A stretch of 64,000 nucleotides of DNA from Halobaculum saliterrae (GCF_009831625.1 NZ_WUUS01000008.1:62001-126000); one strand, 5' to 3'. Shown: positions 42,400 through 51,058, numbered from the stretch's first letter. Program-made: numbers and translations. The notes: generated by a model from the letters alone, not told the origin.

Positions 42400-43401
42400 T
42401 TACAACTCCAACCCGCGGATCGCGACGCCCTCGCCCTCCCCGACCGTGCCGATCACGCGGCCGTCGGTCTCGGCCGCCAGCGACTCGGCGTCGTCGGGGT
42501 CGAGCGCGGCGACGAAGCCGGTGCCCATGTTGAACGTTCGGTGCATCTCCCCGTCGGCGACGTTGCCCTGCTCCTGCACGAACTCGAACACCGGCTGGAC
42601 CGGCCACGGGTCGGTGATCTCGTAGCGGTTCTCCCCCAGTCGCTCCAGATTGGTCCACCCGCCGCCGGTGACGTGGGCCGCGCCGCGGACGCCGTGCTCG
42701 CGCATCGGCCCCAACAGGTCCGCGTAGATGCGCGTCGGCTCCAGCAGCGCCTCGCCGACGGTGTCGTACCCCCCGAACGGGCACGGGTCGGTGTACTCGT
42801 GCTCGCGAGTCGCGGCCTCGCGGGCGAGCGTGAGGCCGTTCGAGTGGATGCCCGACGACTCCCAGCCGACGAGCGCGTCGCCCGGCTCCGCGTGGCCGTC
42901 GAAGACGGCGTCCTTGGCGACGAGGCCGGCGCAGGTGCCGGCCAGGTCCAGCCCCTTGATCACCTCGGGCATCACCGCGGTCTCGCCGCCGACGAGCGCG
43001 ACGCCCGCGCGCTCGGCGCCCTCGCGGAGACCGGCGCCGACCTGTTCGGAGAACGTCTCGTCGGGCTCGTCGACCGCGAGGTAGTCGACGAACGCGACGG
43101 GGTCGACGCCGGCGGCGACCAGATCGTTGGCGTTCATCGCGATGCAGTCGATGCCGACCGTCGAGTAGTCCCCCAGCGCCTCGGCGACGATGAGCTTCGT
43201 CCCGACGCCGTCGGTCGCGAGCGCGAGGTAGCGGTCGCCGATGTCGAGCAGGCCCGCGTAGTCGCTTCCCTCGGCGCCGGCGTCGCCGACGGCGGACACG
43301 AGCGCCGCGGTCGCGGCCTCGCTGGCGTCGATGTCGACCCCCGCGTCGGCGTAGGTGAGTTCCTCGTCGGCGTCCGCGTCGTCCCCGGCGTCGTCGGTCA
43401 T
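42400..43401 (-). CDS. purM: Phosphoribosylformylglycinamidine cyclo-ligase
   Basis: AIR synthetase, 333 residues, closing the imidazole ring in step five of purine synthesis. TYADAGVDIDASEAA, ATDGVGTKLIVAEALG, GIDCIAMNANDLVAAGVDPVAFVDYL, GGETAVMPEV and AHVTGGGWTNLERLGEN are canonical PurM blocks, with TFNMGTGFVAAL late. The ATG at 43401 (MTDDAGDD) is preferred; the upstream codons to 43428 enter the repeat-rich spacer. It is separated from the ThDP-enzyme gene upstream by a 350-bp structured spacer. Confidence 0.95.
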   Translation of the reverse strand: MTDDAGDDADADEELTYADAGVDIDASEAATAALVSAVGDAGAEGSDYAGLLDIGDRYLALATDGVGTKLIVAEALGDYSTVGIDCIAMNANDLVAAGVDPVAFVDYLAVDEPDETFSEQVGAGLREGAERAGVALVGGETAVMPEVIKGLDLAGTCAGLVAKDAVFDGHAEPGDALVGWESSGIHSNGLTLAREAATREHEYTDPCPFGGYDTVGEALLEPTRIYADLLGPMREHGVRGAAHVTGGGWTNLERLGENRYEITDPWPVQPVFEFVQEQGNVADGEMHRTFNMGTGFVAALDPDDAESLAAETDGRVIGTVGEGEGVAIRGLEL

Positions 43402-43751
43402 GCTCGTGAGGGGTTCGGGCGGAAGCAAAAGCGCACCGACAGCGCGGCCGAACGAAGTGCGGCCGCGAGAGACGGCGGCGAGCTTGCGGGCGAGCCGCCC
43501 ACAAAGACAGCGCGGCCGAGCGCGAGGTCGACCGAAGGGAGACCTCGACGTGAACGGCGTGAGCCGTGAGCGGAGCGAGGCCGCCGCCCGCGGCGTTCAC
43601 AAATCGCAACGCGATTTGTGAGCTCACGAGACCGAAGGTCTCGTGAACGGCGAGGTGCATGCGGCGGAACCGCGCGGCCCGAGCCGCCCACGAAGACAGC
43701 GCGGCGACGCACGCGGCCGTTCTCCGGAGACCCACGCGCGAACCCGACCGG
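43402..43751. repeat. 350-bp hairpin- and repeat-rich spacer
   Basis: No gene is supported here. A 25-bp element occurs at 43492-43516 and 43681-43705 with one mismatch, and its last 11 bases (GACAGCGCGGC) also occur at 43438-43448. Four inverted repeats are present. Two are near-perfect hairpins: arms 43598-43607/43611-43620 (CACAAATCGC) and 43625-43633/43637-43645 (CACGAGACC), both with 3-nt loops. Two have 7-bp arms around 11-nt spacers (43443-43467, 43523-43547). Both flanking genes run leftward, so the spacer is downstream of the ThDP operon and upstream of purM. Confidence 0.8.
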
Positions 43752-45329
43752 TTACCCGTCCAACACAACGTCGATCAGCGTCAGGTCGTCGCCCCCGACC
43801 GCCCCGTCGATCGCGTCCTCGAACGCCGTGAGCGACTCGGCGCGGATCCCCTCGACGCCGAAGCTCTCCGCGAACGTCACCAGGTCCGGGTTGCCGAGCT
43901 CCGTCCCGAACGCCTCCCCGCGGTGGGCCTCCTGTTTCTCGGAGATGAGGCCGTAGTCGTCGTCGCGGAACACGACCGTCGTGAACGAACAGTCGAGCCG
44001 GCACGCGGTCTCCAGTTCCGCGGCGTTCATCAGGAACCCCCCGTCGCCGGTGCCGACGACGACGTTCGCGTCGACAGCGAGGTCGGCGGCGAGTCCCCCC
44101 GGCACGCCGATCCCCATGCTCGCGAGCCCGTTGGATATCACACACCGCCCCGCCTCGTACACGGGGAACTTCCGGGCGATCGCGGCCTTGTGGCTGCCCA
44201 CGTCGGAGACGAGCACGTCCTCGTCGGCCATCGCCGCCCGGAGGCACGGGAGGGCGTTCGCGACCGTGAGGGGCTCGTCCGGGTCGGGCCGGCGGGTCGC
44301 GTGCTCGTACACCCGGTCGTGGGCGGCCGTACACCACGCCCCGGACGGACGGTCGACCGCGTCGGCGAGGCGAGCGAGTCCGGTCGACGGATCGCCGATC
44401 ACCTCAACGTCGGGGTTGTAGTGGGCGTACACCTCCGCCGGCTCGCTGTCGAGGTGAACCACGGTCTTCTCGCGGTCGGGGTTCCACCCCGCCGGGTCGT
44501 GTTCGGCGATGTCGTAGCCGACCGCGAGCACGCAGTCGGCCGACTCGACGGCGCCGCCGGCGGCCTCCTCCGCCCCCGAATCGAGCGTCATCAGCGACCG
44601 TTCGTCGCGGTCGGGGAGCGCGCCCTTCCCCATGTACGTCGAGACGACCGGCACGTCGGTCGCGTCGACGAACGTCGACAGCGCCGCGGCCGCGTCCGCA
44701 CGGACCGCGCCGTTGCCCGCGAGCACGAGCGGCCGGTCGGCGTCCTCGACCGCGGCGGCCGCCTCCCGAAGCGCCTCCTCGGCGGGCGCCGGTCGCGAGA
44801 CGGGTCGACGGACCGGCACCGGCTCGTCCTCGGTCTCCTCGGCGGCCACGTCCTCCGGGAGTTCGAGGTGGGTCGCGCCCGGCTTCTCGTACTCGGCGAG
44901 CTTGAACGCCTTCCGCATCGACTCCGCGACGCCCTCGGGGTCCGACAGTTGCGCGTTCCACTTCACCACCGGCTCGAACGTGTGAACGACGTCCAGCTTC
45001 TGGTGGCTCTCCTTGTTCAGCCGCTCGCGACCGCCCTGTCCGGTGATCGCGACCAGCGGCGCCTTGTCGAGGTGTGCGTCCGCGACGCCGGTGATCAGGT
45101 TCGTCGCGCCCGGCCCGAGGGTCGCGAGACAGACGCCGGCGTCGCCGGTGAGTCTGCCGTGCACGTCGGCCATGAACGCCGCCCCCTGTTCGTGGCGCAC
45201 CGGGATGAACGTCACCTCGGAGTCTCGGAGCGAGAAGAGGAGTTCCTCCAGTTCCTCCCCGGGCAGGCCGAACACGTACTCCACGTCCTCCGCGAGGAGA
45301 CAGTCGACGACCAGATCGGAGACCTGCAT
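43752..45329 (-). CDS. Thiamine-diphosphate-dependent enzyme, acetolactate-synthase-like
   Basis: A 525-residue ThDP enzyme with the three-domain acetolactate-synthase/oxalyl-decarboxylase plan. The activating Glu is in RHEQGAAFMADVHGRL, the ThDP-Mg motif in VVGTGDGGFLMNAAELETA, and TLGPGATNLITGVADAHLDKAPLVAITGQ is typical of the IlvB family. The middle domain lacks obvious FAD hallmarks, and there is no small regulatory subunit nearby, so it may be a catabolic member rather than the branched-chain enzyme. I use ATG 45329; a GTG at 45335 would overlap the upstream aldehyde dehydrogenase stop. The pair is one operon. Confidence 0.87.
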   Translation of the reverse strand: MQVSDLVVDCLLAEDVEYVFGLPGEELEELLFSLRDSEVTFIPVRHEQGAAFMADVHGRLTGDAGVCLATLGPGATNLITGVADAHLDKAPLVAITGQGGRERLNKESHQKLDVVHTFEPVVKWNAQLSDPEGVAESMRKAFKLAEYEKPGATHLELPEDVAAEETEDEPVPVRRPVSRPAPAEEALREAAAAVEDADRPLVLAGNGAVRADAAAALSTFVDATDVPVVSTYMGKGALPDRDERSLMTLDSGAEEAAGGAVESADCVLAVGYDIAEHDPAGWNPDREKTVVHLDSEPAEVYAHYNPDVEVIGDPSTGLARLADAVDRPSGAWCTAAHDRVYEHATRRPDPDEPLTVANALPCLRAAMADEDVLVSDVGSHKAAIARKFPVYEAGRCVISNGLASMGIGVPGGLAADLAVDANVVVGTGDGGFLMNAAELETACRLDCSFTTVVFRDDDYGLISEKQEAHRGEAFGTELGNPDLVTFAESFGVEGIRAESLTAFEDAIDGAVGGDDLTLIDVVLDG

Positions 45330-45331
45330 GG

Positions 45332-46762
45332 TCACACCACGCTCCCGTCGTCGTCCGGGTCGCCGGCGCCGAGCTCCTTCTCCTCCTCCTCATGGAACCC
45401 GTGTTGGACCCAGATCGTCTTCCGGTTCACGAACTCGCGGATCCCGTCCCGAGAGAGCTCCCGGCCGTATCCGGAGTTCTTGACGCCGCCGAAGGGGAGC
45501 CGCGGGTCCGACTTCACGGGTTCGTTCACGAAACAACACCCCGCCTCGAACTCCCGGGCGAAGCGCTCGCCGCGCTCCGGGTCGCCGGTCCAGACGCTCG
45601 CGCCCAGACCGAAGTCGGTGTCGTTGGCGAGCGCGAGCGCCTCCCCCCCGTCGTCGACCTCGAACACCGCGGCGACGGGGCCGAACGTCTCCTCGGTCGC
45701 GGCGGCGGCGTCGGTGGGCACGTCCGTCAGCAGCGTCGGCGGGTAGTACGGCCCCTCCCGATCGAGGGGCTCGCCGCCGAGCGCGAGCGTCGCGCCCGCC
45801 TCGACGCTGCGCTCGACCTGGTCGTGCAGGTCCTCCATGAGGTCCTCGCGCGCCTGCGGCCCCACGTCGACGTCCTCGTCGATGGGGTCGCCGACGGTCA
45901 GCGCCTCCAGCTCCCGGCGGAAGGCGTCGACGAACGAGTCGTACACGTCGGTATGGACGACGAACCGCTTCGCCGCGATGCACGACTGGCCGTTGTTCTT
46001 GATGCGGGCGTCGGCCGCCTTCCCCGCGGTCGCCTCGACCGGGGCGTCGTCGAGGACGACGAACGGGTCCGAGCCGCCGAGTTCCAGCACCGACGGCTTC
46101 ACCTCGCCCCCGGCGCGCTCGCCGACGGCGCGGCCGGCGCCCTCGCTTCCGGTGATCGTCACCGCCCTGACGCGGTCGTCGCTGATCAGCCCGTCGACGC
46201 GGTCCGAGCCGATCAGGAGCGTCCGAAACGCGCCCTCGGGGACGCCGGCGTCCCGCAGCACCTCCTCGATGGCGAGCGCACAGCCGGGCACGTTCGAGGC
46301 GTGTTTCAGGAGGGCGACGTTGCCGGCCGCGAGCGCCGGCGCGATGAACCGGAACGCCTGCCAGAACGGGAAGTTCCACGGCATCACCGCGAGCACGGGT
46401 CCGAGCGGCTCGTGGCTGACGAGCGTCCGCGCGTCCGGCTCCGTCCCGATCACCTCGTCGGAGAGGTGGTCGGGCGCGCGCTCGGCGTAGTAGTCGCACA
46501 CCCACGCGCACTTCTCGGCCTCGGCGCGCGCGGCCGCCACGGGCTTCCCCATCTCCCGCGTCATGAGCCGCCCGTACTCGTCGGCCCGCTCCGACAACAG
46601 CTCCGCCGCCCGTGACAGCACCCGACACCGGTCCTGAATCGGCCGCTCGGCCCACGCGGGGAACGCCTCGGCCGCGGCATCGAGGGCCTCGTTCACCTCG
46701 GCCTCGGTGTGCTCGTCGTAGCGTTCCAGCGACTCACCGGTCGCCGGGTTGCTGCTCTCCAT
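45332..46762 (-). CDS. NAD(P)-dependent aldehyde dehydrogenase, succinate-semialdehyde type
   Basis: A 476-residue aldehyde dehydrogenase oxidising an aldehyde to its acid. LAVMPWNFPFWQAFRFIAPALAAGN and ITGSEGAGRAVGERAG bind the cofactor, and NNGQSCIAAKRFVVH holds the catalytic Cys. EELGGSDP is written here as LELGGSDPFVVLDD, with the catalytic Glu. The closest recall is GabD-like succinate-semialdehyde dehydrogenases. The ATG at 46762 (MESSNPATGE) is standard. Its TGA is followed two bases later by the ThDP-enzyme ATG, so the two probably act in one pathway, for example decarboxylation then oxidation. A weak TATA-like CATCTATCC lies upstream. Confidence 0.88.
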   Translation of the reverse strand: MESSNPATGESLERYDEHTEAEVNEALDAAAEAFPAWAERPIQDRCRVLSRAAELLSERADEYGRLMTREMGKPVAAARAEAEKCAWVCDYYAERAPDHLSDEVIGTEPDARTLVSHEPLGPVLAVMPWNFPFWQAFRFIAPALAAGNVALLKHASNVPGCALAIEEVLRDAGVPEGAFRTLLIGSDRVDGLISDDRVRAVTITGSEGAGRAVGERAGGEVKPSVLELGGSDPFVVLDDAPVEATAGKAADARIKNNGQSCIAAKRFVVHTDVYDSFVDAFRRELEALTVGDPIDEDVDVGPQAREDLMEDLHDQVERSVEAGATLALGGEPLDREGPYYPPTLLTDVPTDAAAATEETFGPVAAVFEVDDGGEALALANDTDFGLGASVWTGDPERGERFAREFEAGCCFVNEPVKSDPRLPFGGVKNSGYGRELSRDGIREFVNRKTIWVQHGFHEEEEKELGAGDPDDDGSVV

Positions 46763-46905
46763 ACGGGCCGGCACGCGAACCGAACGGATAGATGTGAGAC
46801 ACCATCGCACTGTCGCGGGAACGCGAGTCGCCGGAACATGGCGGGACCGCGAGACGCCGAACCGTCACGGGAGCACGGGCGGCGACGGTCCGTCGACGCC
46901 CGAGG

Positions 46906-47607
46906 TCAGAACAGCAGCGTGAGCGCGAACCCGACCGCGAGCGCCGCGCTCGGGAGGAACGCCGCGAGCCACACCGGCGTCGACCACGCCCGGACGGTCG
47001 CGCCGTCGAGCGGCCCGAACGGGATCAGGTTGAACGCCGCGAGCAGGAGGTTCACCGCGACGCCGTAGGTCCCGACCGTCAGCGCGAGCGACGAGAACCC
47101 CGCGAACCCGACCAGCAGCAACGGCGCGAACAGGGCCGCGAGCACGAGGTTCACGACGGGGCCCGCGAGCGCGATGAGTCCGTTCTGGCGCTTCGTGATC
47201 CGACCGACGTGGTGGACCGCGCCGGGGGCGGCGAACAGGAAGCCCGCCGTGGCGGCGACGATTGCGAGGAACAGCATGCCGTAGTCCGCGCGAAAGGCCG
47301 CCCGCTGGCCGTATCGCACCGCGACGACCTTGTGTCCGAGCTCGTGCAACAGGAACGCGATGCCGGCGGTGACGAGGCTCACGACGAACAGTCCGCCCAG
47401 CGAGCCGATCGCGCCCGCCGCCAGCGTGTTGATCACGACCCTTCCGCCGCCCGCGAAGAACACCGCGAACGCGACCGACAGGGCGATCCACGCCAGCGCG
47501 AGGTCGCGGAGCTCACGGGTCGAGAAGGAGAGCCCGCCGGCGACGAGAGCGCCCCCGGACGAACTCGACGCAGCGCCCCTCCTCCCGCCGTCGCCGGGGC
47601 GGCTCAC
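46906..47607 (-). CDS. M50-family membrane metalloprotease (site-2 type)
   Basis: A 233-residue multi-pass membrane zinc protease. HELGH (H88-H92) lies in a transmembrane helix after AGIAFLL, and the second metal motif is in NLIPFGPLDG with the Asp near the end of another helix. This is the minimal S2P/M50 core without PDZ or CBS domains. Such enzymes cleave transmembrane helices in regulated intramembrane proteolysis. It starts at GTG 47607, overlapping the TraB-family stop as GTGA, so it is translated with that membrane protein. The long open frame to 48144 belongs to another reading frame of the TraB gene. Confidence 0.88.
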   Translation of the reverse strand: MSRPGDGGRRGAASSSSGGALVAGGLSFSTRELRDLALAWIALSVAFAVFFAGGGRVVINTLAAGAIGSLGGLFVVSLVTAGIAFLLHELGHKVVAVRYGQRAAFRADYGMLFLAIVAATAGFLFAAPGAVHHVGRITKRQNGLIALAGPVVNLVLAALFAPLLLVGFAGFSSLALTVGTYGVAVNLLLAAFNLIPFGPLDGATVRAWSTPVWLAAFLPSAALAVGFALTLLF

Positions 47608-49430
47608 GCGACGGCCCCCCAGACGATCCGCGCCGACTCGCGTGCACCCTGGATCATCAGGTCGGTGATGCTCGCGTCGAGCGACCCGGCGAACACCGGG
47701 ACGACGTACGCGGCGAACAGCAGCGAGGCGATGATGCTCCCGACGTTCGTCGCCGCGACGACGACGATCAGCCGGAACAGCGGCACGTCGAGCATGTCGG
47801 AGAAGATGTCGCGGATCGGTCGCGACTCGTCGGACAACAGCTCGTTCAGCGTGCCGATGTCGGAGACGTTCACGGTGAGGTGGCGCAGCTCCATGTACCC
47901 CGTGAACCACCCCGGCGCCAGCAGCGGGTTGACCGAGGTCATCCACGCGACGGCGCCGCCGACGCCCGCCGAGCGCCACCGCGCGCCCGCGAGCTTCGCC
48001 AGCCCGGCCGCGAAGGCGCCGTTGATGAGGAACCACGCGGCGAACAGCGTGAGCAGCTGCTCGTTGCGCACGCCCGCCATCGCCAGCAGGACGAAGAAGG
48101 CGATGAACGCCGCAGAGATGCCGAACGCGGCGATCTTCCCCCACGGGATCCCGCCGGAGTCGGCTTGGCCGACCAGCGAGTCCATCGGCGGCAGCGACTC
48201 GGGGGTCGCGAGATACGACTCGATACCCGCGCGGTGACCCGCGCCGACGACGGCGACCACGTCGTACCCCTCGTTTCGGAGCCCCACGAGCTGGTGGGCG
48301 ATATACGCGTCGCGCTCGTCGATGAGCGCCTCGGCGCCGCCGGGGGAGAACTCCCGGAACTCCTCCATCATCGCCGTCACCACGTCGGTGTCGGTCAGGT
48401 CGTCCGGATCGAACCCCTCGAGGTCGTCGGCGTCGTCGTCGGGCGCGAGGTCGAGCGCGCCGATGGCGACGGCCGCGAGCGCGCCGACGAACAGTCCCGC
48501 AACGAGTCCCAGCGCGAGACTCCCGGCCGCGCGAACGAGGGTACCCGAGAGCAGTCCGGCGACCGAATCGACGCCGGCACCGGTGACCGTCACCGCGGCG
48601 GCGACGGCGACCGCGACGATCGCGCCGGCGCCGAGCGTGGTCGCGCCCCCGGACCCGTCAGCGTCACCGCCCCCCACCGACAGCGACGCGGCGCGGTAGC
48701 CGAGATATCCCGCGACGACGCCGGCAAGCGCGCCGACGCCGACGCGGGTGAGCACGGCGTCGGTGATCCCGACGGCGCCGCCGAACAGTCCGATCGCCGG
48801 GCCGAGCAGGACGCCCACGAGCAGCCCGAACGTGATGCCGGCGACGCGCGGGTCGGTCACGCCGAACGCGAGCGCGCCGACCATGCGCAGTTTCTCGATC
48901 AGCGAGAGGCGCGCCCAGAAGCGCTGGATCGTCGTCTGGATGTCGCGGTCGACGAGCGCGACAGAGATGCCGAGGTCCTCGGCGGTCTCGACGGCCGCCA
49001 GCAGCTCGGCGCCGGGCTCGATGTCGAACCGGTCGCCCATCCGCGTCTGGACGTACGAGAGCATCCAGTACGCGAGGAACTGGAAGACGGTGTTGCCCCG
49101 GAGCAGGTCCCCCGGCTCGAGGTCGTCGGGCGTTTCGCCCTTCATCTGACGGTAGCGTCCCTCGTCGAGCTCGACGGCGACGATGTCGGGGTCCTCCTCG
49201 GCGACGGTCTCCTCGACCTCGCGGACGGACGCCTCCGAGACGTGGGCCGTGCCGACGACGCGGACGCTGCCCTCGCCGCGCTCGTTGGAGGGCCGCGGCG
49301 CGGTGCCGGGGGCGGGGCCGTCGGCCGACGGTGCGGACGCTGTGGCGTCGCCCGCGTCGGACGTGTGGTCGCCGACCGTGTCGGAGGCGGGTGTGTCCGC
49401 AGCGTCAGGGTCGCGGCTCACGCCCGCCAC
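47604..49430 (-). CDS. TraB/PrgY-family membrane protein
   Basis: A 608-residue protein of the TraB/PrgY/GumN-related family, whose members include pheromone inhibitors and Tiki-type metalloproteases. The N-terminal domain starts SVRVVGTAHVSEASVREVEE and contains DIVAVELDEGRYRQM and SVALVDRDIQTTIQRFW. A block of about four hydrophobic helices is inserted near residues 190-340, followed by the second conserved half (DAYIAHQLV, VAVVGAGHRAGIESYL) and further helices to the end. GTAH and GAGH carry conserved His. The start may be GTG 49430 or a nearby GTG. It overlaps an M50 protease gene by four bases. Confidence 0.85.
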   Translation of the reverse strand: MAGVSRDPDAADTPASDTVGDHTSDAGDATASAPSADGPAPGTAPRPSNERGEGSVRVVGTAHVSEASVREVEETVAEEDPDIVAVELDEGRYRQMKGETPDDLEPGDLLRGNTVFQFLAYWMLSYVQTRMGDRFDIEPGAELLAAVETAEDLGISVALVDRDIQTTIQRFWARLSLIEKLRMVGALAFGVTDPRVAGITFGLLVGVLLGPAIGLFGGAVGITDAVLTRVGVGALAGVVAGYLGYRAASLSVGGGDADGSGGATTLGAGAIVAVAVAAAVTVTGAGVDSVAGLLSGTLVRAAGSLALGLVAGLFVGALAAVAIGALDLAPDDDADDLEGFDPDDLTDTDVVTAMMEEFREFSPGGAEALIDERDAYIAHQLVGLRNEGYDVVAVVGAGHRAGIESYLATPESLPPMDSLVGQADSGGIPWGKIAAFGISAAFIAFFVLLAMAGVRNEQLLTLFAAWFLINGAFAAGLAKLAGARWRSAGVGGAVAWMTSVNPLLAPGWFTGYMELRHLTVNVSDIGTLNELLSDESRPIRDIFSDMLDVPLFRLIVVVAATNVGSIIASLLFAAYVVPVFAGSLDASITDLMIQGARESARIVWGAVA

Positions 49431-49597
49431 CCTGCGTGCGGTCCGATTCCGGTACTCATTGGGGGCGTTTTTCCGTCCGGTCGGTATACGCCTGTCGGAG
49501 TCTCACCTTCCGTGGTGCGGACGGCCGCGACAGTGACCGGCCGCCTCGGCTCGGGGCGCCGCGGTAGGTATTCATGCTCGGCGCGCGTGGTGTCCGT

Positions 49598-50134
49598 ATG
49601 AACCACGAGGCCGAGGTCGCCGGCATCGGCGTGGGGTCCGGGCCGGACGGCGAGGAGGTTCCGGCGGTCGTGCTCCGGGCCCGCGGGGAGTTCCTCCCGA
49701 TCTTCGTGACGCCGGACCAGGCGCGATCCATCCGCGACGCGCTCTCGGGCGAGCCGTTCGACCGGCCGCTCACCCACGATCTGCTCGTCGAGATGGTGAC
49801 GGAGTTCGGCGGCGCGATCGACTCCGTCCGCATCGACGACATCGCGGGGGGAACGTTCTACGGCAAGCTCACCGCCGAGCGCTACGTGGACGGGGAACCG
49901 GACCAGTTCGTCTTCGACGCGCGCCCCAGCGACGCTATCGCCGTCGCCGTCCGGCTCGAGTGCCCGATCCACGTGAGCGACGAGGTGGTCGACGCCGCCG
50001 GACAGCCGCTGGACTCGTTCGACGTCGACGGCGATGCCGACGGCGGCCACCGAGGGCCTCCCGGGTCCGGTGCCCGCGATCGTGACCGCGGACCCTCGGA
50101 GTCGGACACGGACGACGACTTCCGCTATCGGTGA
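49598..50134 (+). CDS. DUF151/bifunctional nuclease-like protein
   Basis: A 178-residue protein of the bifunctional nuclease (DUF151) family. The core includes VLRARGEFLPIFVTPDQARSI, LTHDLLVEMVTEFG and FDARPSDAIAVAVRLECPIHV, the last being diagnostic. Bacterial and plant homologs have reported RNase/DNase activity; the archaeal role is unknown. The C-terminal 45 residues are disordered Asp/Gly/Arg. The ATG at 49598 lies about 27 nt after a TATA-like GTATTCAT near 49568, supporting a leaderless start; an in-frame ATG at 49574 overlaps that element. Confidence 0.85.
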   Translation: MNHEAEVAGIGVGSGPDGEEVPAVVLRARGEFLPIFVTPDQARSIRDALSGEPFDRPLTHDLLVEMVTEFGGAIDSVRIDDIAGGTFYGKLTAERYVDGEPDQFVFDARPSDAIAVAVRLECPIHVSDEVVDAAGQPLDSFDVDGDADGGHRGPPGSGARDRDRGPSESDTDDDFRYR

Positions 50135-50146
50135 GCGTCGTTCGGA

Positions 50147-50383
50147 TCAGCTCCCCTCCTCGATCTCCACTCCGTCGTTCGCTCCGTCCGCAGTCCCCGA
50201 CGCTTCGTTCCCCCCGTTCTCCCCGTTCTCTCCGTTCGCTCCGTCCGCCGTCCGAGTCGCTCGAACGCGCAGCGCCGCCGCGATCTCGTCGTCGGCGACG
50301 CCGTTCTCCCGTGCGGAGTCGACCAGTTCGTCGAGGGCCTCGTCGAGCAGTTCACGCGACGCGATCTCGCGGTTCGTTATCAC
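50147..50383 (-). CDS. Small acidic protein with Gly-Glu-Asn repeats, unknown
   Basis: A 78-residue protein starting at GTG 50383 (ITNREIASRELLDEAL). Residues 1-45 form helices (LLDEALDELVDSARENGVADDEIAAALRVRA) resembling a short DNA- or protein-binding helix bundle. The tail is NGENGENGGNE-type low complexity followed by acidic residues. I do not recognise a family. Minus-strand GTTATACC (50406-50413) is centred 26 nt upstream, a good leaderless promoter, which argues for this start and against the long Arg-rich frame up to 50761. It is convergent with the DUF151 gene. Confidence 0.65.
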   Translation of the reverse strand: MITNREIASRELLDEALDELVDSARENGVADDEIAAALRVRATRTADGANGENGENGGNEASGTADGANDGVEIEEGS

Positions 50384-50405
50384 GGATCCCGCTTCGGTCG
50401 ATCTC

Positions 50406-50413
50406 GGTATAAC
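50406..50413 (-). promoter_or_regulatory. TATA box of the small GTG-start gene
   Basis: Minus-strand GTTATACC is centred about 26 nt upstream of GTG 50383, which supports a real, leaderless small gene. Confidence 0.5.
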
Positions 50414-50503
50414 GGTTCGGCCGGCCGACCGCTCACCCCGCCCGCCGAGCCTCCCGGTGCGACATCGCGGGGGTTGATACCGACGCCGTCGCAAGGACCG
50501 GGT

Positions 50504-51058
50504 ATGACCGACGCGGACGACGCCGTCGACGGACGCCTCGACGGAGCGGGGAGCGACGCGGTCGATGGAGACACGCCGGGCGACGGGGAGGGGACCCTCG
50601 CCGCCTCGTACACGGAGATGACCGAGCTCCTGCTCCCCAACGACACGAACAACCTCGGGCGGGCGCTGGGGGGCGCGGTGCTCCACTGGATGGACATCTG
50701 CGGCGCCATCGCGGCGATGCGCTTCTCGCGGCGCCAGTGCGTCACGGCGTCGATGGACCACGTTGACTTCATCGCGCCGATCGACCTGGGCGAGGTCGCG
50801 GTGCTGGAGGCGTACGTGTTCAACACCGGCCGCACCAGCGTCGACGTGAAGGTCGACGTCCGCGCGGAGAACCCCCGGACGGGCGAGGAGCGGCGGACGA
50901 CCACGTCGTTTCTCACGTTCGTCGCGCTCGACGAGGACGGCACGCCGACGCCCGTGCCCGACCTCGAGTGCCCGACGCCCGAGGAGGCGGCGCTGCGCGA
51001 GGAGGCCGTCGGGGAACGCCGGGCACAGTTGACCGACGTGAGCGAACGCCTCGGGTGA
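50504..51058 (+). CDS. Acyl-CoA thioesterase, YciA/hotdog type
   Basis: A 184-residue hotdog-fold thioesterase that hydrolyses acyl-CoA. LLPNDTNNLGRALGGAVLHWMDICGAIAAMRFSR is the YciA/BACH signature, with the catalytic Asn/Asp region, then CVTASMDHVDFIAPIDLGEVAVLEAYV. About 40 N-terminal residues are acidic and likely disordered. The ATG at 50504 (MTDADDAVDG) is used; the earlier ATG at 50474 adds a noncoding-like stretch. It diverges from the small GTG gene. Confidence 0.9.
   Translation: MTDADDAVDGRLDGAGSDAVDGDTPGDGEGTLAASYTEMTELLLPNDTNNLGRALGGAVLHWMDICGAIAAMRFSRRQCVTASMDHVDFIAPIDLGEVAVLEAYVFNTGRTSVDVKVDVRAENPRTGEERRTTTSFLTFVALDEDGTPTPVPDLECPTPEEAALREEAVGERRAQLTDVSERLG

Noticed and set aside
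43402-43751. CRISPR array in the repeat-rich spacer
   Set aside because: The direct repeats are only two to three copies at irregular distances, and no spacers of uniform length or cas genes are present.
47604-49430. Conjugative element suggested by the TraB name
   Set aside because: The TraB/PrgY family is widespread in archaeal and eukaryotic chromosomes. No transfer, integrase or att-like sequences were found.
50384-50761. N-terminal extension of the 78-residue gene
   Set aside because: Composition turns Arg/Val-rich and antisense to the thioesterase gene. A TATA box just upstream of GTG 50383 supports the shorter form.
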